DNA of 64,000 bases. It comes from Chryseobacterium vaccae (GTDB taxonomy: Bacteria; Bacteroidota; Bacteroidia; Flavobacteriales; Weeksellaceae). Under the pieces are notes generated by a model. That model saw nothing but the letters and a program-made list of their open reading frames with translations, was not told where the DNA came from and did no database searches. This document shows, one piece after another, positions 29,918-38,650 of this stretch. A program made the position numbers and the translations under genes. The DNA is taken from the NCBI RefSeq assembly GCF_009602705.1, contig NZ_VSWH01000001.1, positions 1,798,001 through 1,862,000 of the forward strand, in the 5' to 3' direction. How positions within the stretch are numbered: the stretch's first letter is position 1; each line of letters starts with the position of its first letter.

Positions 29918-30562
29918 ATGAAAGAATTATCACACAGAGCCTTAAATTTTCTGAAGAAGACCGAAAGGAAAAATGAACTCTGTATTGACAGAAAGCTGAT
30001 TGAAAAGCATTTATCAGTATACCCTGTTAAAAATCCTTCGGAAATCCTCAGGTTTAATGAAAACTTTTCAGGGGTTACCATTGAAGGAGTTACCATGAGT
30101 ATCTTTACTTCCAAACAAATCAAAGAACACAAAGGAGTGAATACTTATTATTGGGATGATGAAGTCTTATTTGCGATTGGTGATGATATCTATCTTTCCG
30201 AAAGTGGAAAGGTTGCATTTAGAGACTGCGGATGTGAATCTTATGATTTCTTTTTTTACTCAGACAGCTTTGAAGTTCTCATAGAACATCAGGCTTTTTG
30301 GGAGGAATTCAGGTATTATAAATATCTTCCAGCTCTGGCCTATGAGATCACCTGTGACATTCATATGATTTCAGAATATTTTTCAGATTATGAAGAAATT
30401 GAAGAATACTCCGATAGCTATCATTATCTTTGGAAAAACAGTCTGAATCTGGTTCATGCCCGGCTTTTTCCCGAAGGATGGTCTATTTACATTGACAGTC
30501 TTTCAGAAAATGCCCGCCATGAATTGATTTCATCATTAAAATCAGAAAACTTAATACCATGA
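29918..30562 (+). CDS. Unknown protein, possibly SUKH (SMI1/KNR4)-like
   Basis: A 214-residue soluble acidic protein. The stretch PSEILRFNENFSGVTIEGVTM and later GDDIYLSESGKVAFRDCG resemble the strand-helix layout of SUKH/SMI1-KNR4 proteins, which often act as immunity proteins. The match is weak. It overlaps the ATP-grasp gene by 4 bp (ATGA), so the two are translationally coupled. Confidence 0.6.
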   Translation: MKELSHRALNFLKKTERKNELCIDRKLIEKHLSVYPVKNPSEILRFNENFSGVTIEGVTMSIFTSKQIKEHKGVNTYYWDDEVLFAIGDDIYLSESGKVAFRDCGCESYDFFFYSDSFEVLIEHQAFWEEFRYYKYLPALAYEITCDIHMISEYFSDYEEIEEYSDSYHYLWKNSLNLVHARLFPEGWSIYIDSLSENARHELISSLKSENLIP

Positions 30563-31290
30563 AAAATATAATCGCGCTTTCTCCCATGTACACGGAAGAC
30601 AGCAACAATCTGAAAAAAGCATCCCTCAACTCTCCTTATGAGCTGAACCGGTTTAATGCCCAATGGAAGGTTCCGGAAGAATTCCGTTCTGATGTCATTG
30701 GCGTATACGGAGAAGATATTTATGCAGAGATTGTTGCCGGGCAGTGCGGACTGACCCTTACCAAACCGGATGATGACTGGATGGTTCATATTTCAGAAGA
30801 ATTTACCCAACGGAAAATTTCCTACGGCCGGCTGAAAGACTTTACAGATCTGGAAAACATTTTCATCAAATGTGCAGATTTTAAAAGCTTTAAAGCAGGG
30901 GTTTATGATAAAATAACTGATATCAAGGGTTTTGACACCGTTGACCCTGAAAGTACCGTCTTTATTTCGGAAGTGGTGGAATGGGAACTTGAAGTGCGAT
31001 GCTTTGTATTGAACGGGAAAATAAAAACCCATTCGTCCTATTGGAGGAATAATACTTTTGATACCAATCCGCTTTCTGAAACAGAAGAGCAGGAAATGTT
31101 CTCATTTTTTGAGAAATTCATCAGACAATACGCCTCTACCCTTCCCAAAGCGGTTGTTCTGGACTTTGGAATCATTCAGGGAAAAGGCTGGGCTCTCATT
31201 GAAGCGAATCCCGCCTGGTGTTCCGGTTTATATGCCTGTGATGCAGAAAAAGCCCTGGAGGTGATTGTGGAAAGCAGTATTAAACATTAG
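30559..31290 (+). CDS. ATP-grasp protein (probably R2K/DUF4343-like)
   Basis: A 243-residue ATP-grasp enzyme. The C-terminal metal-binding signature is clear: VVLDFGIIQGKGWALIEANPAW, with the Asp, Glu and Asn expected of the fold. Earlier VEWELEVRCFVLNGKIKTHSSYW gives the Glu and Arg of the ATP site. The length and short N-terminal half fit the R2K clade, which comparative genomics places in RNA-repair and conflict operons. The substrate is unknown; an amide- or ester-forming ligation is expected from the fold. It is the last gene of the rlaP operon. Confidence 0.7.
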   Translation: MKNIIALSPMYTEDSNNLKKASLNSPYELNRFNAQWKVPEEFRSDVIGVYGEDIYAEIVAGQCGLTLTKPDDDWMVHISEEFTQRKISYGRLKDFTDLENIFIKCADFKSFKAGVYDKITDIKGFDTVDPESTVFISEVVEWELEVRCFVLNGKIKTHSSYWRNNTFDTNPLSETEEQEMFSFFEKFIRQYASTLPKAVVLDFGIIQGKGWALIEANPAWCSGLYACDAEKALEVIVESSIKH

Positions 31291-31427
31291 AAAAAACCAT
31301 TAAGAGAAATGAACGTTTTAAGTCAATAAATATGCTGTAACAGCAGCGATTTTAATTTTTAACGGATTCATGATCTTAATGGTTTCCTTTTATCCGGTCC
31401 TTTTGTATTTTAGTGGAAAATATAAAT

Positions 31428-32084
31428 ATGAAATACCTTTCCATTCTATGGATCTTTACCCTGCTTTTATCCTGTATCGGAAAGGAAGGGAATAAAAAAG
31501 ATCTCCAACTTACCGCCCCACACCAGAAAACAGTGGCTAAAAAAGACTCAACAGTATCTGCAGTTCCTGCAACTACAAAAATTCCAAAAGACAGCCTGAA
31601 TGAAGTTATGCAGGAAGATGATATTCTCTTCAACGGTAAGCTGAAAAGATTCTTTTCCCTCAATGATTTTGAAAAAGTATTTGGAAAGGCAGACAGCATT
31701 AAACTGATGTCTGAAGAAGCACCCTGCACCTATATTTTTGAAAACCCTGACGGAAGCAAAGATATGAACGACCGGTATCTCTATAAAAACGGTTCCCGTT
31801 TTGAAAACACTCAAAATAAAGTTGCGGTAGATGAATTCAGGTTTCTTAATGGAAATTATATCCTGTACAAAGGCATTAAAATTGATACCCGGACAACTCT
31901 TAACGATCTGAAGCCCATTTTTCCTAATGCCATCAGAAATATCGGCACACTGGATGTGTATGAAGAAGGTAAATTCCAGGTGATACAACTCAGGGAAGAC
32001 CATGAAGGAATTTCAGACGGGCATCTTAATTTATTTTTTAAAAACAACAGGATCTTTTTTATGCACTGGTGGTTTCCATGCTAG
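31428..32084 (+). CDS. Lipoprotein, hypothetical
   Basis: A 218-residue predicted lipoprotein. The start at MKYLSILWIFTLLLSCIGKEG gives a lipobox LLSC near residue 16; the frame opens five codons earlier. The mature part has a Lys/Ser/Thr-rich linker and then a small alpha/beta domain with no recognised family. It lies between the two RNA-repair units but has no shared operator, and appears unrelated. Confidence 0.68.
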   Translation: MKYLSILWIFTLLLSCIGKEGNKKDLQLTAPHQKTVAKKDSTVSAVPATTKIPKDSLNEVMQEDDILFNGKLKRFFSLNDFEKVFGKADSIKLMSEEAPCTYIFENPDGSKDMNDRYLYKNGSRFENTQNKVAVDEFRFLNGNYILYKGIKIDTRTTLNDLKPIFPNAIRNIGTLDVYEEGKFQVIQLREDHEGISDGHLNLFFKNNRIFFMHWWFPC

Positions 32085-32188
32085 CTGCCCTCAAATCCTA
32101 GTAACAACAGGTATTTTTCTTTTATCAATTATCAATTGAATTTCGGTTAAAGCAAATATTTTTTGAAAAAATTTCAAACATTTTTCAT

Positions 32189-32225
32189 TACGCAAAAACA
32201 TTGCGCATTACCCTCTTTACTTTGC
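32189..32225 (+). promoter_or_regulatory. Shared operator-promoter, site B (tRNA-like B/TROVE)
   Basis: TACGCA (32189-32194), TGCGCA (32202-32207) and TACTTTGC (32218-32225) have the same spacing as sites A and C. The block TACTTTGCATCATCAA is identical between A and B through the presumed transcription start. Confidence 0.85.
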
Positions 32226-32236
32226 ATCATCAATAA

Positions 32237-32370
32237 GGAAGGCCGTAGCTCAGTTGGGTAGAGCAACGTAAACATACTTTATTAAATTTTAACCCGTGAA
32301 ATGGGTGTGATGATAAAGTTACTTCGCTTCGTAAGCCGTGGGTCGCCGGTTCGAATCCGGCCGGTCTTCC
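32237..32370 (+). ncRNA. tRNA-like RNA B with 57-nt insertion in the anticodon stem
   Basis: The ends have tRNA geometry. A 9-bp acceptor-type stem (GGAAGGCCG with CGGTCTTCC, one G-U) is 2 bp longer than normal. TA and a D-arm GCTC AGTTGGGTA GAGC follow, and a T-arm GCCGG TTCGAAT CCGGC abuts the acceptor strand. The 3' half has a complete anticodon loop, TTCGTAA, with GCCGT. The matching 5' strand ACGGC is split: ACG at 32266-32268 and GC at 32326-32327, with 57 nt (32269-32325) between. Without these the RNA would read as tRNA-Thr(CGU). The insert folds as ACTTTAT/ATAAAGT around ACCC/GGGT. It is too short for a group I intron. CCA is not encoded. Confidence 0.75.
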
Positions 32371-32377
32371 TGATGAT

Positions 32378-32450
32378 GAAGCGGTGTGAGATTAAGGTTA
32401 CTTCGATTCCCAAAAAAACACCTTAATCAATGTTTAACCGCTTCTTTTTT
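32378..32450 (+). terminator. Hairpin and terminator between tRNA-like B and TROVE
   Basis: An outer stem GAAGCGGT (32378-32385)/ACCGCTTC (32437-32444) is followed by six T. It encloses a 9-bp stem GATTAAGGT/ACCTTAATC with a 21-nt loop. It ends the short RNA but lies 21 bp before the TROVE start, so read-through must feed the gene. The loop-side motif GTTACTTCG also occurs in the insert of RNA B. Confidence 0.72.
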
Positions 32451-32471
32451 ATTAATGCAAAAACTAATGGT

Positions 32472-33848
32472 ATGTCAAAATTTAACACAAGAAAAACAGG
32501 ATTCGAATCTGGTATTATTGCCGGAAAACTGACTGATACAGCAGGAAAATATTCTGATTACGAGCTGTTGAGAAGAGTAACCCTTGCCAATATGCTTTTC
32601 GAATCAGATTATTATCAGTCTGCCGATGAGATCATGAATCAGATTGAGGATCTGTGTTACAGAGTAGACGGAGAACAGATCATTGAGCTGGCTCTGGAAT
32701 GCCGTTTCGAACAGAAACTGAGACATACTCCTCTATGGCTGCTTATTCTTGCTCATGAAATTCACGGAGTTCCCGTAAAAGATGCTGTGGCTAAAATTGC
32801 CAACCGTCCGGATATGACTATGGATCTTCTTCAGATGCTAAAGGCAAGAAATGGTTCATATAAAATGTCTAAATCCATTAAAAAAGGTCTGGCCAAAGCT
32901 TTTGATCAATATGATGAATACCAGATCGCCAAATATAAAAAAAGTAACCTGGAATTATCTCTGGTAGATGTTGTCAATCTGGTACATCCGAAACCAACTG
33001 CCCAAAATGAGCACGCTCTGAAAGCGCTTATCGAAGATACTTTACAGCCTGCCAATACATGGGAAGCAGCTCTGTCTCAAGGTGCTGATAAAAAGGATAC
33101 GTTTGAGAGAATGATTGGTGAAAAAAGTCTGGGTTCTCTGGCGATCCTGAGAAACCTAAGAAATATGACCGAAACAGGAGTTTCAAGACAGACTATCAAA
33201 ACAGCGATCTCACAGGTCAGCAGCAACTGGCTTACCCCACTGAATTTCCTGGCTGCCCAGAGAAATGCTCCCGATTTCACGGCTGATATTGACGAAGCTA
33301 TGAAAAACTGTTTTGCCCAGGAAAAAATTCAAGGAACAACCATCCTGGCGATTGATGTTTCCGGAAGTATGGGACAGGTCACTTCTTCCCAGTCTAAATT
33401 TTCAAGAATGGATCTTGCTTTTACCATGGCAGCCGCAGGTTCTTATATTTTTGAAGATATGATCCTAGTATTCACCGCCGGAAACGATGGTAATAGAAAA
33501 GGAAAGCATATGCTGTGGAGCAATGGTAAAGGTCTTGGACTTTTCAACAGCTATCAGCAGATTTACCAGGAATTAGGCGGAGGTGGCATCTTTACCTATC
33601 AGTTATGTGAATGGCTGAAAGAAAAAGGATATGCAAAAGATGCAGAAAGGCTGGTGGTGATCTCTGATAGCCAGGATATCGATGCGCATTACGGACTGGA
33701 CAGAAAGCCGGACACCTCACCTTATAAAAATTCATATATCATTGATATTTCAACCCATACCCACGGTATAAAAACAGGAAACTGGACCGCAGAGATCAAT
33801 GGATGGAGTGATAAAGTATTTCATTATATTAAGGCTCTGGAAAATTAA
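32472..33848 (+). CDS. rsr: TROVE-domain protein (bacterial Ro60/Rsr)
   Basis: A 458-residue ring-shaped RNA-binding protein of the Ro60 family. The TROVE HEAT-like domain covers about residues 1-285 (LLRRVTLANMLFESDYYQS, LARNGSY-type segment, VSSNWLTPLNFLAAQRN). The C-terminal vWA domain has the MIDAS motif AIDVSGSMG near residue 294. Ro proteins bind misfolded RNAs and Y RNAs; in Deinococcus and Salmonella they act with PNPase and tRNA-mimicking Y RNAs. The start is set at MSKFNTRKTG, since the open frame to 32430 overlaps the terminator. It lies behind tRNA-like RNA B and shares its promoter. Confidence 0.88.
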   Translation: MSKFNTRKTGFESGIIAGKLTDTAGKYSDYELLRRVTLANMLFESDYYQSADEIMNQIEDLCYRVDGEQIIELALECRFEQKLRHTPLWLLILAHEIHGVPVKDAVAKIANRPDMTMDLLQMLKARNGSYKMSKSIKKGLAKAFDQYDEYQIAKYKKSNLELSLVDVVNLVHPKPTAQNEHALKALIEDTLQPANTWEAALSQGADKKDTFERMIGEKSLGSLAILRNLRNMTETGVSRQTIKTAISQVSSNWLTPLNFLAAQRNAPDFTADIDEAMKNCFAQEKIQGTTILAIDVSGSMGQVTSSQSKFSRMDLAFTMAAAGSYIFEDMILVFTAGNDGNRKGKHMLWSNGKGLGLFNSYQQIYQELGGGGIFTYQLCEWLKEKGYAKDAERLVVISDSQDIDAHYGLDRKPDTSPYKNSYIIDISTHTHGIKTGNWTAEINGWSDKVFHYIKALEN

Positions 33849-33903
33849 GATTTTCCGGAGCTTTTTACACGAAGCACTTTACCTATTTTTAAGTGAAAAC
33901 TTT

Positions 33904-34635
33904 ATGCAAAAAACTAATCAACTCATGAACTATAAAATCATCTGTAACGAAGAAAAATTAAAGGAATTCATTGAATGGCTTCCGGATCTGAAACCTAATG
34001 AACACTATTATGTACAGCTTCTGGCCCGGAAAAAATACAATCCGGAAACAGGACTGAAAGCTGATAAAGCCCAGTTAAAACGTTTTACAGCAACCAAAGA
34101 AATGCTTCTTCATAAAATCAGGCAGCTTGAACTTCCTCTCGGTCTGTATGAATCCGGCGGAGTTGGGGTTTCACAGGATAATCTTGCCGTATACATTACC
34201 CCGAATCCAAGGGATCTTCATAAAGCTTCCCTGCTTCTGATGCGGGAAATTTCCGAAAGGCTGATCCGTAATGATAATGCCATCAATCCTCATACCCTGT
34301 CTTTAAACCTCATCCAGACCTCCACATCAAGGAAGGTTTTCTTTGACCTGGATATTGATTTCAGAACCGGGGATCATCAGAAGGTTATTGATCAATTCAG
34401 AGCTGATATAGAAAATGTCATCAATGCGGATTGTCTTACATTTATCAAAACCTATGGCGGACTGCACTGCCTCATCAAAACAGAAGCTATCGGAAAGGAA
34501 TATCAGAAAAGCTGGTACCAGAAGGTTTCACAGCTAACCTGTGATCACTATGAAGTAACGATGAACGGTGATAATGTGCTTCCTATAGCGGGTTGCATCC
34601 AGGGAATTGAGTTTTCACCTTATTTTTTAAATTAA
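33904..34635 (+). CDS. Putative AEP (PrimPol)-like nucleotidyltransferase
   Basis: A 243-residue protein, 55 bp after TROVE (a start at 33925 is also possible). I see three motifs in the order and spacing of archaeo-eukaryotic primases. VFFDLDID (about residues 145-152) looks like the DhD metal motif. FIKTYGGLHCLI (about 180-191) resembles the KTSGGKGLH motif of LigD-type polymerase domains. MNGDNVLPIAGCIQG (about 220-234) carries a third Asp. The first 130 residues are helical and unfamiliar. If correct, it would polymerise or repair nucleic acid alongside rtcB and RlaP. This assignment is from motifs alone. Confidence 0.5.
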   Translation: MQKTNQLMNYKIICNEEKLKEFIEWLPDLKPNEHYYVQLLARKKYNPETGLKADKAQLKRFTATKEMLLHKIRQLELPLGLYESGGVGVSQDNLAVYITPNPRDLHKASLLLMREISERLIRNDNAINPHTLSLNLIQTSTSRKVFFDLDIDFRTGDHQKVIDQFRADIENVINADCLTFIKTYGGLHCLIKTEAIGKEYQKSWYQKVSQLTCDHYEVTMNGDNVLPIAGCIQGIEFSPYFLN

Positions 34636-34641
34636 ACTGCT

Positions 34642-35055
34642 ATGTGTGCATCCGGCAATGAAATAAAATTCTGCACCTGTGTTGAGGGTAGTATTGATGA
34701 AATAAAAAACATTTATATCTGGACTTTGAGCAGGTATATAGGATCAAAAGAATCCATGAGGCGGGGAAAAATTATGATACCTGTCAAAGATTTTGAAAAT
34801 GGTATTTCTGCGGAAAATATCATATCAAAGTTGAATACGGAAAATATTTTCGATTTCGAATATACCGCTCAGGAAAGAGATACATTACACATCAGTTTTA
34901 ATGCTGATACCACAGCAGAATATAAATATTTCAGCCTGATATTCCGGGATGAAAGATGGCGGGAAGGAAGAAATCCTTTTTTCACAAGCATTAGTAAAAA
35001 AATAGCCAGTGGTGAAATAAAACTCATTAATAAAAAAGAAATAAGGGAAGAATAG
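34642..35055 (+). CDS. Unknown small protein
   Basis: A 137-residue soluble protein 6 bp after the AEP-like gene, so it is in the TROVE operon. It has Cys near the N-terminus (MCASG, FCTCVEG) and an alpha/beta pattern (IMIPVKDFENGISAENIISKL, YFSLIFRDERWREGRNPFF). I recognise no family. Confidence 0.62.
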   Translation: MCASGNEIKFCTCVEGSIDEIKNIYIWTLSRYIGSKESMRRGKIMIPVKDFENGISAENIISKLNTENIFDFEYTAQERDTLHISFNADTTAEYKYFSLIFRDERWREGRNPFFTSISKKIASGEIKLINKKEIREE

Positions 35056-35110
35056 TTGTCATCTACGGCTCATAACCATTCATATTTTCATTCAAAAATT
35101 ATAAGATGCA

Positions 35111-35157
35111 ATTATCGTACGATAATTTTGTCGTATGATAAATTTATCGTACCTTTC
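35111..35157 (+). promoter_or_regulatory. Palindromic operator and promoter of the ATPase operon
   Basis: A perfect 16-bp palindrome ATTATCGTACGATAAT (35111-35126) and a near-perfect 20-bp palindrome (GTATGATAAA/TTTATCGTAC, 35133-35152) share the half-site TTATCGTA. The second overlaps a TACCTTTC -7 box (35150-35157), which suits a repressor. This differs from the TRCGYA operator, so the ATPase-RlaP unit is controlled separately. Confidence 0.7.
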
Positions 35158-35177
35158 TGATACCAAACATCCATATC

Positions 35178-36416
35178 ATGAAAGAATTTTTTCCTCTTAC
35201 TCCTTCAACAGGGACTTTAAAAGACGAGCAGATTATAGGCAGAGAAAAAGAGATCTATAATATTCTCAGAGCCTTAAGTGTACAAAGTATCACTCTGGAG
35301 GAAATGAGAAGAATGGGCAAAACCCTTCTTCTTAAAAAACTGGTTTATCTGTGTAACCACAATAAGGTTCCTGACCAATTTAAAAAGGAAAACTTCAAAG
35401 CCATTTATTTTTCTCTGCAGGGACAGCAAAATCTGGGCGAGGTTATAGATAAACTGATACAAGGCTTCAATGGTTTCAAAAAATGGTATAAGATAGACCT
35501 GGCCAAAACCGGAGAATTTATAGCCAAACTGGTAAGTTCCATCAAAGTTGATGTTTATGGAGCTGAATTTTCGGTTAATCTGCCGGAATATCAAAGAAGC
35601 TGGAAGAAAATCTTTTTTCAGACCTTAGAAAATGTGGGGGAAAATTTACAGAAAGATAACAGCAAGCTTATTCTGATATTGGATGAATTACCCATCATGC
35701 TGTGGGAATGGTATCAGGCAGGAAGACATGCAGAAGTTACTGAATTTCTTGATATTCTCAGAGAACGAAGACAGGAATTGGAAAACAAAGGCTTAAGATT
35801 TGTTTACTGCGGCTCCATTGGCATTAAGGTTATATTACAGACTTTAAGGAGAACATTGAATTATACCGGAGAACCCACCAATGATATGAGAGAGTTCAAC
35901 GTAACTCCTTTTTCAGAAGAAGAATCCTCGTTCTTAATGGAATGCTATCTTCTGTCCGGATATACGATTGATACACGAAAAAAAGCGGAAATCTTTAAGT
36001 TGATCCATGAATTATGCGATGGACTTCCTTTTTATATCGCTCATCTGTTTCTTATCATTCAGTCGGAGTTTAATCTTGAGGTGAATGAAGACAATATACG
36101 AAAGTCCCATCATCTGATTTTAAATGACTCTTCCTATCAAAAAGCATTTAAACAGCTTACAGAACGTCTTGTAATCTATTACAAAGATGATTCAAAGCTC
36201 ATGAGCAAAGTCCTTTCACTTATTTCGAGAGCAGACCATCCGGTTCCAGAATCAGAAATTATTACCCAGATAGATGCTGAAGATGAAAAAATTAAAAATA
36301 TTCTGGAAATCCTGACGGAGGATCACTACTTTATTAAAACAGCAGGCAGCGATGGAAGAAAATACGGTTTCAAATATAAAATTTTCAAAGAATGGTGGAG
36401 AATAAACAAGGCATAA
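35178..36416 (+). CDS. P-loop ATPase (ATPase_2-like)
   Basis: A 412-residue ATPase. IIGREKEIYNIL precedes the Walker A EEMRRMGKTLLLKKL (about residues 38-53), and Walker B is LILILDELPIML. A C-terminal winged helix (VPESEIITQIDAEDEKIKNILEIL) ends in FKEWWRINKA. This layout is that of archaeal-type ATPase_2/STAND-like proteins. Its 3' end overlaps the next ATPase by 25 bp. The role is unknown; such pairs are often linked with conflict systems. Confidence 0.78.
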   Translation: MKEFFPLTPSTGTLKDEQIIGREKEIYNILRALSVQSITLEEMRRMGKTLLLKKLVYLCNHNKVPDQFKKENFKAIYFSLQGQQNLGEVIDKLIQGFNGFKKWYKIDLAKTGEFIAKLVSSIKVDVYGAEFSVNLPEYQRSWKKIFFQTLENVGENLQKDNSKLILILDELPIMLWEWYQAGRHAEVTEFLDILRERRQELENKGLRFVYCGSIGIKVILQTLRRTLNYTGEPTNDMREFNVTPFSEEESSFLMECYLLSGYTIDTRKKAEIFKLIHELCDGLPFYIAHLFLIIQSEFNLEVNEDNIRKSHHLILNDSSYQKAFKQLTERLVIYYKDDSKLMSKVLSLISRADHPVPESEIITQIDAEDEKIKNILEILTEDHYFIKTAGSDGRKYGFKYKIFKEWWRINKA

Positions 36417-38650
36417 ATACGGTACTTTCATTCGGAGCGAAAAGTGTAAATCCTGAAATACTGGAACAACTGCTTACCGGAAGAGCCGCAGCAGCCGATT
36501 TTTTCGAAAATAAAGTCGATGCGATTGTAAAGAATAACAATAATCAGTTCTGGCTTATTATAGGACAGCGGGGAATGGGGAAAACCCACCTGATGAGCGT
36601 TTTACACTCCAGGATACAGCATTATGTAAAGGAAGGAAAGCTTAAGACGGCCTATTTTGCCGAAGAAGAATACGGGGTAGACAATTTTTTTGACTTTCTG
36701 CTGAGAATCTTAAATTCCTTTATTAAATGGTATGAGGAAGATCAAACCTTTTTACAAAAAGAACTGGAAATATTACAGAATACGGCAGCTTCCAGACAAT
36801 TAAGCTACCTGGAAAATATAATCAAAACGTTTACAGCTCAAAAGCCACTTCTTATTCTTGCTGAAAACTTCGGGGATATTCTGGAACAGATGGGCAGTGA
36901 AGAACAAGGCAGGTTAAGAGCATGGCTTTATGAAAATGATAACATCAATATTATAGCCACCAGCCAGTCCATTAGTGATGATTTCGACAGAGAGGACCGT
37001 CCATTTTACGGTTTTTTCACCTTGTACTATCTTAAAAACTTGTCTTTCGAAGAAACTTATTCTTTTTTACTTTCTTTAGCCGAAATAGAAAAGGATGAAC
37101 CCCTTATCAACCATTTAAAAACAAAAGGAAAGCCTCAGGTTCGTGCTATCTTTGATCTGGTGAAAGGCAACCACCGTCTGCTGGTTACTTTTTATCATTT
37201 CCTTAAAGCTGACACCCTGGCCAAAGTATCAGAAAATTTCATTAAAACCATCAATGATCTGAAGCCCTACTATGAAACTTACATCCGGTATCTTCCACCC
37301 CAGCAGCAGAAAATTTTACGGTACATTGCATTATCCCGGCGTCCCCAAAAAGGAACCGAAATATCCAAGAACTGCTTTATAGAACAAAAATCGTTAAGCA
37401 AGCAGCTAAGTGAACTTTCCAGAAAGAAGCTGGTTGATGCCATTCCTGATCCAGCTGACAGGCGCAATAAGTTTTATGACATCACCGAACCTTTACTCAG
37501 AATCAGCATTGAAGTGGGTGAACATAAAGAGGGAATTACATCTTTATTTATAGATTTTCTGGCGTATTACTACAATATTGAAGAGCTTGACAAAAGGAGC
37601 AAAAAGTTTAATGAACTTCTCCAGCACTGCAATGAAAAAGATCAGAAAAATATTTTATACGAAATCGAAGCTATTCATAAAGCATTGAATATAAAACAGG
37701 AAAAGCTGGATGCTATTTTTAATGAGCTTGCAGAATTAATTCAGAGAGAAGATTTCAAGAAAGCTGAAGAAGTTTATTTTACCAACCTGTCTGAAAACAG
37801 GGATGAATTGAACCTCCTTATTGCCATCTATTTACACAACGCCCATAAGTACGAAAAAGCAATCAGTTATTTCAGAAAAGTTAACGTTAATAAAAAGTCT
37901 TTTATTGCTTTGAATTCAACAAGCATATATAACTATTATACAGGATTTACCAATTCTTTGCTCAACTTATTTTTCACTACTGATGATTACCCATTATTAC
38001 AGAAAGCCATTGAATTAACAGAAACCATGTACAAAAAACATGGAATAATGAGTCATGAATATGTTATGGCGAGAACAGCAATGGCAAAAAGTTTATTTGA
38101 AAACAATAAAAAATCAGAAGCAGAACCTATTGTAAACCATATCATTGATTTAGAATTCAACAGCTACTCAAATGAATATAAGTACCTGATCCTTGAACTG
38201 GTTTATGATTTATGGAACGGAGAAGAAAAGAAATTCACCTCCGAGTATCTGAATTATATAAAATCACTGTCTATAAAAGAAAGAATTGAGATTTATTCAA
38301 AATTAACCAGAAGGCCGCATTTCAAAATATTTTTCTTACTTTCTGCTACCATTGAGGAGGATATTCAAACAGGTGACCTGAATGAAATTCTTACGACCTG
38401 GATCACCAATATCCTGAGCTATTCAAACAGTCTAAAAGTAGATGAATTGATATATTTACTAGCATTCACAGCTAAAAATATTGAAAAGATCCCTGAAATG
38501 GCGATATTGGAAGCATATACCCTTCTTTACAGAGAAGTAATCATTAATAAAAACAACTCCGCCCTTTACGAGCTTCCTAAAGAGCAAAGAGTTTTCTTTG
38601 AACAAAAAATCCTTAAACACCATCATGACTATTCAGGATCTGAAAAATAA
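36392..38650 (+). CDS. P-loop ATPase with MarR-like winged helix and helical repeats
   Basis: A 752-residue ATPase. Walker A is LIIGQRGMGKTHLMS (about residues 53-67) and the Walker B-like strand is PLLILAENFGDIL, with Glu-Asn rather than Asp-Glu. A MarR-type winged helix with SKQLSELSRKKLVDAIPDPADRRNKFYDIT lies near residues 330-370. The C-terminal half is all-helical, TPR-like (KYEKAISYFRKVN, KSEAEPIVNHI). It overlaps both its neighbours. A sensor-ATPase function is plausible from the layout. Confidence 0.75.
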   Translation: MVENKQGINTVLSFGAKSVNPEILEQLLTGRAAAADFFENKVDAIVKNNNNQFWLIIGQRGMGKTHLMSVLHSRIQHYVKEGKLKTAYFAEEEYGVDNFFDFLLRILNSFIKWYEEDQTFLQKELEILQNTAASRQLSYLENIIKTFTAQKPLLILAENFGDILEQMGSEEQGRLRAWLYENDNINIIATSQSISDDFDREDRPFYGFFTLYYLKNLSFEETYSFLLSLAEIEKDEPLINHLKTKGKPQVRAIFDLVKGNHRLLVTFYHFLKADTLAKVSENFIKTINDLKPYYETYIRYLPPQQQKILRYIALSRRPQKGTEISKNCFIEQKSLSKQLSELSRKKLVDAIPDPADRRNKFYDITEPLLRISIEVGEHKEGITSLFIDFLAYYYNIEELDKRSKKFNELLQHCNEKDQKNILYEIEAIHKALNIKQEKLDAIFNELAELIQREDFKKAEEVYFTNLSENRDELNLLIAIYLHNAHKYEKAISYFRKVNVNKKSFIALNSTSIYNYYTGFTNSLLNLFFTTDDYPLLQKAIELTETMYKKHGIMSHEYVMARTAMAKSLFENNKKSEAEPIVNHIIDLEFNSYSNEYKYLILELVYDLWNGEEKKFTSEYLNYIKSLSIKERIEIYSKLTRRPHFKIFFLLSATIEEDIQTGDLNEILTTWITNILSYSNSLKVDELIYLLAFTAKNIEKIPEMAILEAYTLLYREVIINKNNSALYELPKEQRVFFEQKILKHHHDYSGSEK

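Noticed and set aside
32269..32325. Group I or group II intron in tRNA-like RNA B
   Set aside because: At 57 nt the insert is far too short for a self-splicing intron core and shows no P7 or domain V-like motif.
32430..32471. Longer N-terminus for TROVE
   Set aside because: These codons form the 3' arm and T-run of the terminator hairpin and do not match the family.
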